Positions 55,934-63,805 of a stretch of DNA of 64,000 nucleotides are shown piece by piece; positions within the stretch are counted from its first letter, which is position 1; each line of letters opens with the position of its first letter. The notes beneath the pieces were generated by a model. It was not told the DNA's origin, made no database searches, and was given only the letters and a program-made list of their open reading frames with translations. Both the position numbers and the translations under genes were made by a program. Origin of the DNA: Acidobacteriota bacterium (GTDB lineage: Bacteria; Acidobacteriota; Thermoanaerobaculia; Multivoradales; JBCCEF01). The DNA lies in assembly GCA_039030395.1 (NCBI GenBank), contig JBCCEF010000012.1, positions 81,475-145,474 of the forward strand. The letters run 5' to 3'.

Positions 55934-58417
55934 ATGCTCCCGAAACCCCTCACCGGCCGAACGTCTCGCTTTCTTCGCACTACCACCCTGGTCGCCGCCG
56001 TCGTCCTCGTGCCCATTCTGCTGGTGCTGCTGTGCGGTGGTCTGTGGTTCAACGGCCAACTCCGCGCCAGCCTGCCGCTGCTCGAGGGGAGCTTCTCTTC
56101 GGAGGTGCTCGACAGCCCGGTGACCATCGAGCGCGACGCCCTAGGCGTGCCGCGGCTACGCGGCGAGAACCGGCGGGATTTGGCCTATGCCCTGGGCTTC
56201 CTGCACGGCCAAGAGCGGTTTTTCCAGATGGACCTCCAGCGGCGCCAGGCGGCCGGCGAGCTGGCGGAGATCTTTGGACCGGCGGTGCTGCCGGTGGACC
56301 GCAGAGCCCGCATCCACCGCTTCCGCGACCGCGCCACACAGGTGCTCGGCCAGAGCCCGCCGCGCATCCGACGGCTGCTGGAGGCCTACGCCCAAGGAGT
56401 GAACGCCGGCCTCGGCCAGTTGGGATCGAGCCCGCCGGAGTATCACCTGCTGCGCCAGGGACCCCGCCCGTGGCAAGCGGAAGACTCGGTGTTGACCCTC
56501 TATGCGATGTTCGATCTGCTGCAGCGCTTCGGCATCGACGTGGAGGACGGCCTCGGCCTGATGCATCAGCGCTTGCCGCCGGCTCTGTTCGATTTCCTGG
56601 CCAGCCAGGGCAGCGCCTGGGACGCGCCGCTCGTCGGCGAAGCCTTCACGGTACCGGAGATCCCCACCGCCGAGGCTCTGCTGCCGGGCGCCCCGCCGGC
56701 GCTGCCCGAGCCGGAACTCCCCGAGGACGAGGTCAAGGCGGCGCGCTTCACGCCGGAGAACCGAGCAGACTACGGCCTGGCCGTTGCCGGATCGAACGCC
56801 TGGGTGATGACCGGCGAGCGCAGTGAGCACGGCGTGGCTCTTCTCGCCAACGACATGCACCTGCCTCTCGCCATGCCCAACATCTGGTACCGGGCGCGCC
56901 TCGAATGGCCCGGCCACGAGGTTACCGGCGGCACCCTGCCGGGCGCCCCGCTGGTGGTGATCGGCAGCAACGGCAAAGTCGCCTGGGGTTTCACCAACAG
57001 CCGCGCCGACACCAGCGACGTGGTGCTCCTCGATCTCGATCCGGACGATCCCGGCGCCTACCTCACTCCGCAAGGCTCCCGCCGCTTCGATCGGGCGACG
57101 GAGGTGATCGCCTCGCAGGGCGGTCGCGAGGAGCGGCTGGAAGTGCTGTCGACGGTATGGGGGCCGGTGATCGACGACGGTCCGGACGGCCGGCGGCGCG
57201 CCCTCCGCTGGATCGCCCACGATGTGGAAGCGGTGGGCTTCGGCTTGATCGGCATGGAGTCCGCCGCCACCGTCGAGGAGGCGATCGCGGTGGCGACCGA
57301 GAGCGGCCTGCCGGCCCAGAACATCCTCCTCGCCGGTGCCGACGGCACCATCGGCTGGACCATCGCCGGCCGACTGCCCCAGCGAGTCGGCCACGACGGC
57401 CAGGTACCGGTCTCCTGGTCCGACGGCACCGCCCGCTGGGACGGCCTGGTGCCGCCGGAGGAAACGCCACGCATCGTCAACCCGCCCGGCGGCCAACTGT
57501 GGAGCGCCAACAACCGCATGGTCGACGGCCCGGACTTGAGGCTGATCGGCAACGGCGGCTACGTGACCGGCGCCCGGGCGGGCATCATCCGGGACCGGCT
57601 CACCGCCCTCGACCGCGCCGACGAGCAGGATCTGTTGGCCGTTCAGCTCGATACCGACGCCCGCTTCCTCACCCGCTGGCGGGATCTCCTGCTGGCCGAA
57701 CTCGATGCCTCGGCCCTCGAAGGCAATCCCCGCCGGCAGGAGTTCCGGGCGCTGATCGAGCCCTGGGAAGGCCGCGCCGAGGTCGGCTCCACCTCCTACC
57801 GCCTGGTGCGGGGCGCGCGGCAGTTTCTGGTCACCGACTTGCTCCAACACCTGACGGCGCCGGCCTCCGAAGACGACCCGACCTGGGCCTACCTGAATGC
57901 CCTACCGCGGGTAGAGGGTCCCATTTGGCGTCTGGTGACGGAACGGCCGGACCATTTGCTCAACCCCGAATACGCCACCTGGCGGGAGCAGATTCTAGCC
58001 ACCGTCGACCAACTCCTGGGCTACTACGAGGAGGCCGGCATTCCCCTCGACAGCCTCACCTGGGGCGGATTCAACCAGGTCACCCTGCACCACCCGCTCA
58101 CCCTCGGCGTGCCGTGGCTCGGCCGATGGCTGAACCCACCGGTGGAGGCGCTGCCGGGAGACTTCAACATGCCCCGCGTTCAGCAGCCCGGATACGGCGC
58201 GTCGCAGCGCATGGTGGTCGCCCCGGGGCGCGAAGAAGAGGGCATTTTTCACATGCCCGGCGGCCAGAGCGGCCACCTACTTTCGCCGCACTACGGAGAC
58301 GCCCACGAGGCTTGGGAAAGCGGTGAGGCGACGCCCTTCCTACCCGGCCCGTCGGTCCACACCCTGCGCCTCGAGCCGCAGGACCGGTCCTCTTTACCGG
58401 TCACCGCTAGGCCCTAA
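55934..58417 (+). CDS. penicillin acylase family N-terminal nucleophile amidase
   Basis: This 827-residue exported amidase is made as one chain and should cut itself to expose a catalytic serine. An N-terminal hydrophobic segment (about residues 16-38) serves as signal or anchor. The alpha part contains GFLHGQERFFQMDLQRRQAAGEL (about 87), and the autoproteolysis site is AVAGSNAWV near 282, whose serine becomes the beta-chain nucleophile. The beta part follows with LLANDMHLPLAMPNIWY (about 305). Family members deacylate N-acyl homoserine lactones, penicillins or lipopeptides, so quorum quenching is one possible role. The ATG at 55934 is used because earlier starts precede the signal sequence awkwardly. 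Confidence 0.88.
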   Translation: MLPKPLTGRTSRFLRTTTLVAAVVLVPILLVLLCGGLWFNGQLRASLPLLEGSFSSEVLDSPVTIERDALGVPRLRGENRRDLAYALGFLHGQERFFQMDLQRRQAAGELAEIFGPAVLPVDRRARIHRFRDRATQVLGQSPPRIRRLLEAYAQGVNAGLGQLGSSPPEYHLLRQGPRPWQAEDSVLTLYAMFDLLQRFGIDVEDGLGLMHQRLPPALFDFLASQGSAWDAPLVGEAFTVPEIPTAEALLPGAPPALPEPELPEDEVKAARFTPENRADYGLAVAGSNAWVMTGERSEHGVALLANDMHLPLAMPNIWYRARLEWPGHEVTGGTLPGAPLVVIGSNGKVAWGFTNSRADTSDVVLLDLDPDDPGAYLTPQGSRRFDRATEVIASQGGREERLEVLSTVWGPVIDDGPDGRRRALRWIAHDVEAVGFGLIGMESAATVEEAIAVATESGLPAQNILLAGADGTIGWTIAGRLPQRVGHDGQVPVSWSDGTARWDGLVPPEETPRIVNPPGGQLWSANNRMVDGPDLRLIGNGGYVTGARAGIIRDRLTALDRADEQDLLAVQLDTDARFLTRWRDLLLAELDASALEGNPRRQEFRALIEPWEGRAEVGSTSYRLVRGARQFLVTDLLQHLTAPASEDDPTWAYLNALPRVEGPIWRLVTERPDHLLNPEYATWREQILATVDQLLGYYEEAGIPLDSLTWGGFNQVTLHHPLTLGVPWLGRWLNPPVEALPGDFNMPRVQQPGYGASQRMVVAPGREEEGIFHMPGGQSGHLLSPHYGDAHEAWESGEATPFLPGPSVHTLRLEPQDRSSLPVTARP

Positions 58418-58748
58418 GACCAACGCCCAGAGGCCAGGCCTTGATCAACGCACTTACTTGAGAAATGCACATGTTTGAATTAATATAAATCCATGATCCG
58501 GTGCGGCTTCGCACCGTGGCGGCTCAGGGCGATTTCTCGTCACGGTTCAGCCAGCTACAGGCACCAAGAATGCAGAGATGCAAATACTCACTAATTCCTA
58601 CTTATGGATGTTTCGGAGTTCAAGTTTGCGCCCTCCTGTGCGCCGTGTTCCCGAGGAAGGCCTTGACCGGGGATTCTCCACGGCATGCCCGAGACTTGAC
58701 CTCTAGTAGCCATCTAGATCGACCACCCAACCCCTAGGAGATTATGAG
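58418..58748 (+). promoter_or_regulatory. 331-bp gap with a promoter and a hairpin before the subtilisin-like gene
   Basis: No gene is supported here. A likely promoter is TTGAGA (58458-58463), 17 bp, TAATAT (58481-58486). Just after it, CGGTGCG-GCTT-CGCACCG (58499-58516) forms a perfect 7-bp hairpin near the start of the transcript. The leader is then about 250 nt, ending in CTAGGAG before the ATG at 58749. I see no known riboswitch fold, though a leader this long could hold a regulatory structure. Confidence 0.5.
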
Positions 58749-60233
58749 ATGAGTCGTAAACTGTTCTGTTGTCTCACGCTACTCGCCGTTCTCGCGGTGC
58801 CCATGTCGGCGTCCGCCGTCGGCGGAACGAAGGTGCTGGCGGAAAACGACTATCTGGTGACTTTCGAAGTCGGCCAGGTCAAGGGCGAACGCGCCCGCGC
58901 CATCATCGAAGAGGCCGGCGGCACGGTCACCCGCGACCACCTGGAGATCGGCCTGATGGCCGTTCACTCCCTCGATCCGGATTTCGCGCCGCGGCTGAAG
59001 GCCCATAACGCCGTACAGTCGGTTCAGAAGGACATCTGGATCCGCCCGGACCAGACCGCCGTCAAGGCGCCCCTCGTCGGCGAGGATCTCAACGCCGTCA
59101 TCGGCTGGGGCCGCGACCAGGCGGTCGCCCGTTACAACGCTCAGCGCAACTCCCTGCGCGCCGGCACCGCCAGTGCGCGCACCCTGGTGACCGACCCGTC
59201 CCTCGCGGCATTCTGGCCATTCTTCAACTGGAGCTATCTTCAGATGGACACGCCGGGCGCCTGGGCCACCGGCGCTCTAGGCGTTCCGGAAGTGGTGACG
59301 GCGATCCTCGACACCGGCGTAGACTACACCCACATCGACATCGAAGGGACCGTCGACCTCGAGAAGAGTGTCTCCTTTATGATCGAGGAGAATTCGGAGA
59401 TCGAGAACCTCTTCCCCGGCGCCCTGCCGATCGCCGACCGGCACTTCCACGGCACCTTGGTGGCCGGCACCATCGCCTGCAACGCCATCGGCAGCCCGTG
59501 CGTGGCTCCCAACTCGACGACGGTGATGGTCAAAGTGGTCGACAAGAATCTCCAGTCCTCCATCGGCCGCATGATCGCTGGCATTCTCTACGCCAGCCAC
59601 ATTCGCGCCGACATCATCGCCATTCCCTACCATTTCTACCCGCACCTCAGCCTGGACAATCCGGAAGATCGCCTGGCGACCTTCCTGCTGCGCCTTGCGG
59701 TGGGCTATGCCAAGCTCCGCGGTGCCTTCGTCGTCGCCGAAGCCGGCGTCGACCCCAACATGCCCTTCCGTGAGGGCATCGACGCCGATGCCGACGGCAA
59801 CGACCGCATCCTGCCGGCCCAGGCCGGCGCCATCGGCGTCTCCGGCACCGCCGTGGGTAACCGCTTCGGCAACTTCAACAACTACGGCTTCACCATCGTC
59901 GACATCGCCGCTCCGGGCGGCGAGTTCCCCTTCACCGCCGAGCTGACCACCGCGATCTGGGGCCCCTGCAGCCGCTTCACCCGCTTCGTCGAGGCCCTCG
60001 ATGCCACCTGCATCACCGGCGGCCCGGGCTGGGTCAACGGCGCGGGAACCCTCGGCGCCACCGCCAACGTGGCGGGCATCGCGGCGCTCGTGGACTCGCT
60101 GCACGGCGGCAACCTGCGCGGCTGGCAGATCTGGCGCCAGATCCGCGACACCGCCGACGACCTCGGCGACCCGGGGCGTGACCCGTTCTTCGGCTACGGC
60201 CAGGTGAACGCCCGCCGCGCTGTCACCGAGTAG
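58749..60233 (+). CDS. subtilisin-like (S8) secreted protein lacking the catalytic serine
   Basis: This 494-residue protein has a signal peptide (cut near residue 23), an I9-like propeptide region (about 28-100) and an S8 fold. The catalytic aspartate D188 (ILDTGVDYTH) and histidine H234 (HFHGTLVAGT) are present. The serine block that should read GTSMAxPxVAG instead reads GTLGATANVAG, so the serine position is L435 and the proline and histidine nearby are also changed. The oxyanion asparagine is replaced by V334 (EAGVDPN). It should therefore be inactive as a protease and may act as a binding, scaffold or decoy protein. An AGGAG site precedes the ATG, and a strong terminator follows the stop. 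Confidence 0.85.
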   Translation: MSRKLFCCLTLLAVLAVPMSASAVGGTKVLAENDYLVTFEVGQVKGERARAIIEEAGGTVTRDHLEIGLMAVHSLDPDFAPRLKAHNAVQSVQKDIWIRPDQTAVKAPLVGEDLNAVIGWGRDQAVARYNAQRNSLRAGTASARTLVTDPSLAAFWPFFNWSYLQMDTPGAWATGALGVPEVVTAILDTGVDYTHIDIEGTVDLEKSVSFMIEENSEIENLFPGALPIADRHFHGTLVAGTIACNAIGSPCVAPNSTTVMVKVVDKNLQSSIGRMIAGILYASHIRADIIAIPYHFYPHLSLDNPEDRLATFLLRLAVGYAKLRGAFVVAEAGVDPNMPFREGIDADADGNDRILPAQAGAIGVSGTAVGNRFGNFNNYGFTIVDIAAPGGEFPFTAELTTAIWGPCSRFTRFVEALDATCITGGPGWVNGAGTLGATANVAGIAALVDSLHGGNLRGWQIWRQIRDTADDLGDPGRDPFFGYGQVNARRAVTE

Positions 60234-60264
60234 CCAACTCGGCAGTTCGGCAGTCGAAGGATCT

Positions 60265-60296
60265 GAGCGGAGCGCTTCGGCGCTCCGCTCTTCGTT
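60265..60296. terminator. bidirectional intrinsic terminator between the S8-like gene and cls
   Basis: GAGCGGAGCGC (60265-60275) and GCGCTCCGCTC (60280-60290) form a perfect 11-bp stem around a TTCG tetraloop, followed by TTCGTT. It lies between two convergent genes and probably serves both. Confidence 0.8.
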
Positions 60297-60316
60297 GGTC
60301 CAAAAGAAAAGTGAAG

Positions 60317-61774
60317 TTACAAGATGGGCGCCAGGAGCCGGGTACCCTGGGCCGCCAAGCGGAACCAGAAGGACTTCTCCAAGAGATCCTTCTCGGTCAC
60401 CCGGGTCGAGCGCTCAAAGTCGGCCTCCAGCATCTCCTCCACTTCGCGGCAAAAAGTCTCGTCGTGCGCCAGGCAGGTCACCTCGAAGTTGAGCCGAAAG
60501 GAGCGATTGTCGAAGTTCGCCGAGCCCACTCCGGCATAGGCGTGATCCACCAGCACTACCTTCTGGTGCATGAAACCCTCGTCGTACAGGTAGACCTCGA
60601 CCCCCACCCGCTCGATCTCCGAGAGAGACACGTAGGGCACCCACTTGAAGAGCAGGGAGTCGCTGTTGCGAGGCATCAAAATGCGCACTTCCACCCCGCG
60701 CAGAGCCGCCGTCTGCAATGCGCCGAGGATGCGGCCGTCGGGCACGAAGTAGGGCGAGGCAATCCAGATGCGCTCCTCCGCCGCGTCGATTGCCTGGGCG
60801 TAGAGCAGGCCGCAGGTTTCCAGCCGATCCGCCGGTCCGGAAGCGAGGATGAGGGCATGCTGATCCCGTTCGCTCACCTGTAGATCCCAACTCACCGCCG
60901 GCGCGTGACCCTGCCCGTAGTACCAGTCGCGGACGAAGGAATACTGCAGCCCGACCACCGCCGGTCCCTCGACCCGCAGATGGGTATCCCGCCATGGGCT
61001 CAGGCGCGGATCATGGCCGAGGTACTCATCCCCCACATTCAGCCCGCCGACCAATCCCACCCGGCCGTCGGCCACGACGATCTTGCGGTGGTTGCGGAAA
61101 TTCAGCCGAAAGCGCCCCAGCCAGCTTCGCTCGCCGCTGAAAGCGGAAACCTGCGCACCGGCGTCGCGCAGCTCCCGCAGGAAAGCCCCCGGCAGGGCAT
61201 GGCTTCCCACTTCGTCGTACAGGAAGTACACCCGGACACCTCGCTCGGCGGCGGCCCTCAGGCGAGCTTTGAAAGCCCGGCCGACCTGGTCATCGTGGAC
61301 GATGTAGAACTGGACCAGCAGGTACTCCTCCGCCCCGTCAATGGTTTCGAACAGGGATTCGAAGGTCGCTTCGCCGTCCACCAACAGGCGCAGCGCATTG
61401 CCCTTCAGAACGGGCAGGCGGGCGAGCTGAGCGAAGCCCCGCAGCTCCGTTTCGGTGCGCGGATCGTCCGCCGCCTCCGGCGGTACGGCCCAGGGCGACA
61501 GGGCTTGCTGGATTTGGTCGAGATTTTTCTCCACTTCATCGTCAAAAACGCGCAGTGCCTCTACGTAGTCCTCGAAATGGGAACGACCGAAGACCCAATA
61601 GAGCGGCAGCGCCAGGGTCGGCATCAACACCAGGGCCAGCGCCCAGGCGCTGGCACCCTGCGGTGTTCTCGCCTTCATCACCGCATCGATCGCGCTCAGG
61701 GCACCGAAGACATGAAGCAGCGGGAGCCCGACGGCGACCCACCAGCCGGCCCAAGTCGTCCAGTTCGCGAGCAC
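60317..61774 (-). CDS. cls: cardiolipin synthase (phospholipase D family)
   Basis: This 485-residue membrane enzyme joins two phosphatidylglycerols into cardiolipin. Two N-terminal membrane helices (about 5-25 and 38-60, PTLALPLYWVFGRSHF) are followed by two HKD catalytic motifs: HRKIVVADG (about 232) and HQKVVLVDHAYAGVGSANFDNRS (about 412). Length and order match ClsA. The start is a GTG at 61774. It is convergent with the S8-like gene across a shared terminator. Confidence 0.92.
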   Translation of the reverse strand: MLANWTTWAGWWVAVGLPLLHVFGALSAIDAVMKARTPQGASAWALALVLMPTLALPLYWVFGRSHFEDYVEALRVFDDEVEKNLDQIQQALSPWAVPPEAADDPRTETELRGFAQLARLPVLKGNALRLLVDGEATFESLFETIDGAEEYLLVQFYIVHDDQVGRAFKARLRAAAERGVRVYFLYDEVGSHALPGAFLRELRDAGAQVSAFSGERSWLGRFRLNFRNHRKIVVADGRVGLVGGLNVGDEYLGHDPRLSPWRDTHLRVEGPAVVGLQYSFVRDWYYGQGHAPAVSWDLQVSERDQHALILASGPADRLETCGLLYAQAIDAAEERIWIASPYFVPDGRILGALQTAALRGVEVRILMPRNSDSLLFKWVPYVSLSEIERVGVEVYLYDEGFMHQKVVLVDHAYAGVGSANFDNRSFRLNFEVTCLAHDETFCREVEEMLEADFERSTRVTEKDLLEKSFWFRLAAQGTRLLAPIL

Positions 61775-62043
61775 CTACGGCAGGCTCCGGGAGAGGCTCG
61801 GCCGCAGTGGTTTGCGGCCACACCGATGAGGGAATTTCATGGAGGCGGCAGAATAGCAGGGCGTACACGCATCCAGTGCCGCCCCCAAAAAACACGGCCG
61901 AAACCGGGGGACCTCGAGGCCGTCAAATCCTTTGGACAGCACAACTTGCTCGCGACCGAGTGTCCCGGGTGGCATGATGCGAGGGACTGTGGCCTGGGGG
62001 GCCATGGAGGCCCTGCCGGGACCTCGGCAAGGAGGCGTGAGCT

Positions 62044-62151
62044 ATGTGGGAGTTGATTCTGAAGTGGTTGGGGTTAGGCTCGGACTCCAATCAGGACACA
62101 CAAGGGTCAGGCGACAACGAGCAGGGCTCGGGTTGGGATCCAAACGGGTAG
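62044..62151 (+). CDS. 35-residue peptide gene ending in DPNG, convergent with the second TPR gene
   Basis: This short ORF is preceded by a consensus AAGGAGG (62029-62035) 8 nt before its ATG, the best ribosome site in the region. The peptide starts with an amphipathic WELILKWLGLG segment, continues with a Gly/Ser/Asp/Asn/Gln-rich stretch and ends exactly in GWDPNG. An in-frame stop directly upstream fixes the start. It runs tail-to-tail into the TPR gene, overlapping its 3' end by 61 bp. The other TPR locus has a small secreted protein in the same place ending in LDPDG. There is no signal peptide here. Codons such as TTA, ATT and CAA are richer in A/T than in neighbouring genes. Function is unknown; a signalling peptide or membrane-active peptide is possible. 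The 61775-62043 region before it holds no other gene I can support. Confidence 0.55.
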   Translation: MWELILKWLGLGSDSNQDTQGSGDNEQGSGWDPNG

Positions 62152-63185
62152 AGATATCCCCTAAGGTCATTTCGAACCTGCCTGAGAGGAGTCAAGAACT
62201 TCTCCTCTCGGGCTTCCTTCGGCCGGAAGCTAGCGAGGGCGCAAAGGGCCACAAGAAGTTCGGGTCCAACCATAAGCCTCGAACAAAGGGAGCTTGCGCG
62301 TTTAGCTCCTTCGATTGCTCGGCCTAGATCTCCAAGTTCGACATTGGCTTCGACCAAGTCGAGTTCGAGAATCGCCCGGTCCAAGCAGCCGGCGTCAGAA
62401 CCTTGAAGTTGCCGAGCCTCTTCGTAGGCCAAGCTAGCAGAGTGCCAGCGACGTTCTCCGGCCATCAGCCGGCCCTTCAACCAAAGTCTTAGCCACCTGC
62501 CCTTTGCACCACCTAGTTTGCAGTACGCATCGTCCGAGACGCTTTCAAACACGCTCCAGGCTTGTTTGAAGTCTCCTAGACTCAAGAGCATGTCTGCGAG
62601 GTTGTGGAGGGTCATGAGCAAGAGCAGCAAATCCCGCTCCCCTTCAAGAAGGTTCATGGCCTCGGTCAGCGTCTCAATGGCCTCCTTGGTTCGCCCCTGA
62701 ATCTCCTGAATGTAGGCCCTCTGCACCTTGAGCTTGCCCAAGTCGTGACGTGATCCCCACCGCGCGGTGAGCGCTTCGGCCTCACGCAGCCTTGCCTCGG
62801 CGGCGGCAAGCTGACGCACATCGGTCAGATACGAAGCGTAGAGCGAAGCCACCTCCGCCTGAATCAGCGGCGCCGCGCCCTCCGCTAGGAATTCCGCCTC
62901 GCGTAGCAATTCGCCGGCGCGCTCAAAGTCGCGCAGTACTCGGTGGGCGTTGCCCAGGTTGGCAAGGCATTGCGGCAGCAAGTCCTTTGCCCCGGAGGTC
63001 GGCAGGCGGCGCGCGGCGAGGACCGCGAGATGGCACCAGTTGCGCGCCTGCTCCGGGTCCTTCGAGCGCAAGGCGAAGGCCTCACGCAACACCGCCGCCA
63101 CCAGCCGCTCATCCACCGCGGCCTTCAAGATCAGGCGGCGCTGCTCACCGTAGTCACACCCCATCAAATCTTCTGCTCTGACCAT
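62091..63185 (-). CDS. TPR-repeat protein partnered with the second XRE regulator
   Basis: This 364-residue protein starts at the ATG at 63185, with AGGAG directly upstream and 16 bp after the XRE stop. It is almost entirely tetratricopeptide-like helix pairs (LANLGNAHRVLRDFERAGELLREAEFL near 90, TLHNLADMLLSLGDFKQAWSVFESV near 216), like the TPR protein at 47466-48803 but without its cysteine-containing head. No signal or membrane segment is seen. The 3' half, about 62150-62750, is visibly lower in GC than the surrounding genes, which may mean faster change or recent acquisition. The end overlaps the convergent DPNG peptide ORF. It is a probable sensor or adaptor for the XRE protein; the ligand is unknown. 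Confidence 0.75.
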   Translation of the reverse strand: MVRAEDLMGCDYGEQRRLILKAAVDERLVAAVLREAFALRSKDPEQARNWCHLAVLAARRLPTSGAKDLLPQCLANLGNAHRVLRDFERAGELLREAEFLAEGAAPLIQAEVASLYASYLTDVRQLAAAEARLREAEALTARWGSRHDLGKLKVQRAYIQEIQGRTKEAIETLTEAMNLLEGERDLLLLLMTLHNLADMLLSLGDFKQAWSVFESVSDDAYCKLGGAKGRWLRLWLKGRLMAGERRWHSASLAYEEARQLQGSDAGCLDRAILELDLVEANVELGDLGRAIEGAKRASSLCSRLMVGPELLVALCALASFRPKEAREEKFLTPLRQVRNDLRGYLYPFGSQPEPCSLSPDPCVS

Positions 63186-63201
63186 CCGCTCCTCGATGGT
63201 T

Positions 63202-63633
63202 CTACTGCCGGCCGTCGCCAGCCTGGCGCTCTGCCGCATCCTCAGCGATGCCCTCGGCAACGCTGTCCGCCGCCTCGTGCAGGGCCTTCGCGATCGTGCG
63301 GGCAGCGTTGTCCGTGGCCCGTTTCACCCGACTACGGAGATTGGCGGAGATCGCCTCGGCGGAGTCACCCACCGGTACCCCGAAACGTTCCTCCAGCAAC
63401 TCGCGGGTGCTCTCCAGCTTTCCTTCGTGGCCCAAGGCACACGCCAAATCGAGCCAGTCGCAACCGAGCGCCGTGAGGATCCGCTGAAGATTCTCGACGG
63501 TGGGATTCGACTCCCCGCGTTCGATGTGGCTAATGGCTCCGGGACTCACTCCGGCCTGCTGGGCGATGAATTTCTGGGAAATGCCGCGGGACTTCCGTAG
63601 ATCTCGCAGCGCCTGGGAAAGATCAGCTTTCAT
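63202..63633 (-). CDS. XRE-family transcriptional regulator
   Basis: This 143-residue protein has a standard lambda-repressor HTH at about 5-60 (LRKSRGISQKFIAQQAGVSPGAISHIERGESNPT). A charged helical tail (about 75-140) could form a coiled coil, as in the XRE protein at 46924. I start it at the ATG at 63633, with GAGAGAG 6 nt upstream, rather than the GTG at 63648. It is followed by the TPR gene in the same transcript and is divergent from an unrecognised gene at 63806. The intergenic region contains inverted repeats suited to its binding. Confidence 0.85.
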   Translation of the reverse strand: MKADLSQALRDLRKSRGISQKFIAQQAGVSPGAISHIERGESNPTVENLQRILTALGCDWLDLACALGHEGKLESTRELLEERFGVPVGDSAEAISANLRSRVKRATDNAARTIAKALHEAADSVAEGIAEDAAERQAGDGRQ

Positions 63634-63648
63634 TAGATTCTCTCTCAC

Positions 63649-63805
63649 TTAGCTATCAGTATGTAGTTCAAGCGCACTCCTGTCAAGAAATGATTTCAGA
63701 TCATTTTCTCCTTGACAAGTGATCAAGTCTCATCTATGGTTTCGCAAAATCAGTGATCGTTCGAACTCGCTAGTGCGAACGGAAACAACTATTCAAGGAG
63801 CTTCC
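63649..63805. promoter_or_regulatory. divergent promoters with inverted repeats between the XRE gene and the last gene
   Basis: On the plus strand TTGACA (63712-63717) and TATGGT (63735-63740) are 17 bp apart. On the minus strand TTGACA (63681-63686) and CATACT (63658-63663) are also 17 bp apart. Between and around them are AAATGA-N7-TCATTT (63688-63706) and a CTTGA/TCAAG pair over the plus -35 box. CGTTCG-N12-CGAACG (63758-63781) lies in the downstream leader. The stretch is AT-rich. This is the expected picture for an XRE autoregulator controlling both directions. Confidence 0.7.

Noticed and set aside
58418-58748. Riboswitch in the long leader before the subtilisin-like gene
   Set aside because: Only one short hairpin and no recognisable aptamer core are visible.
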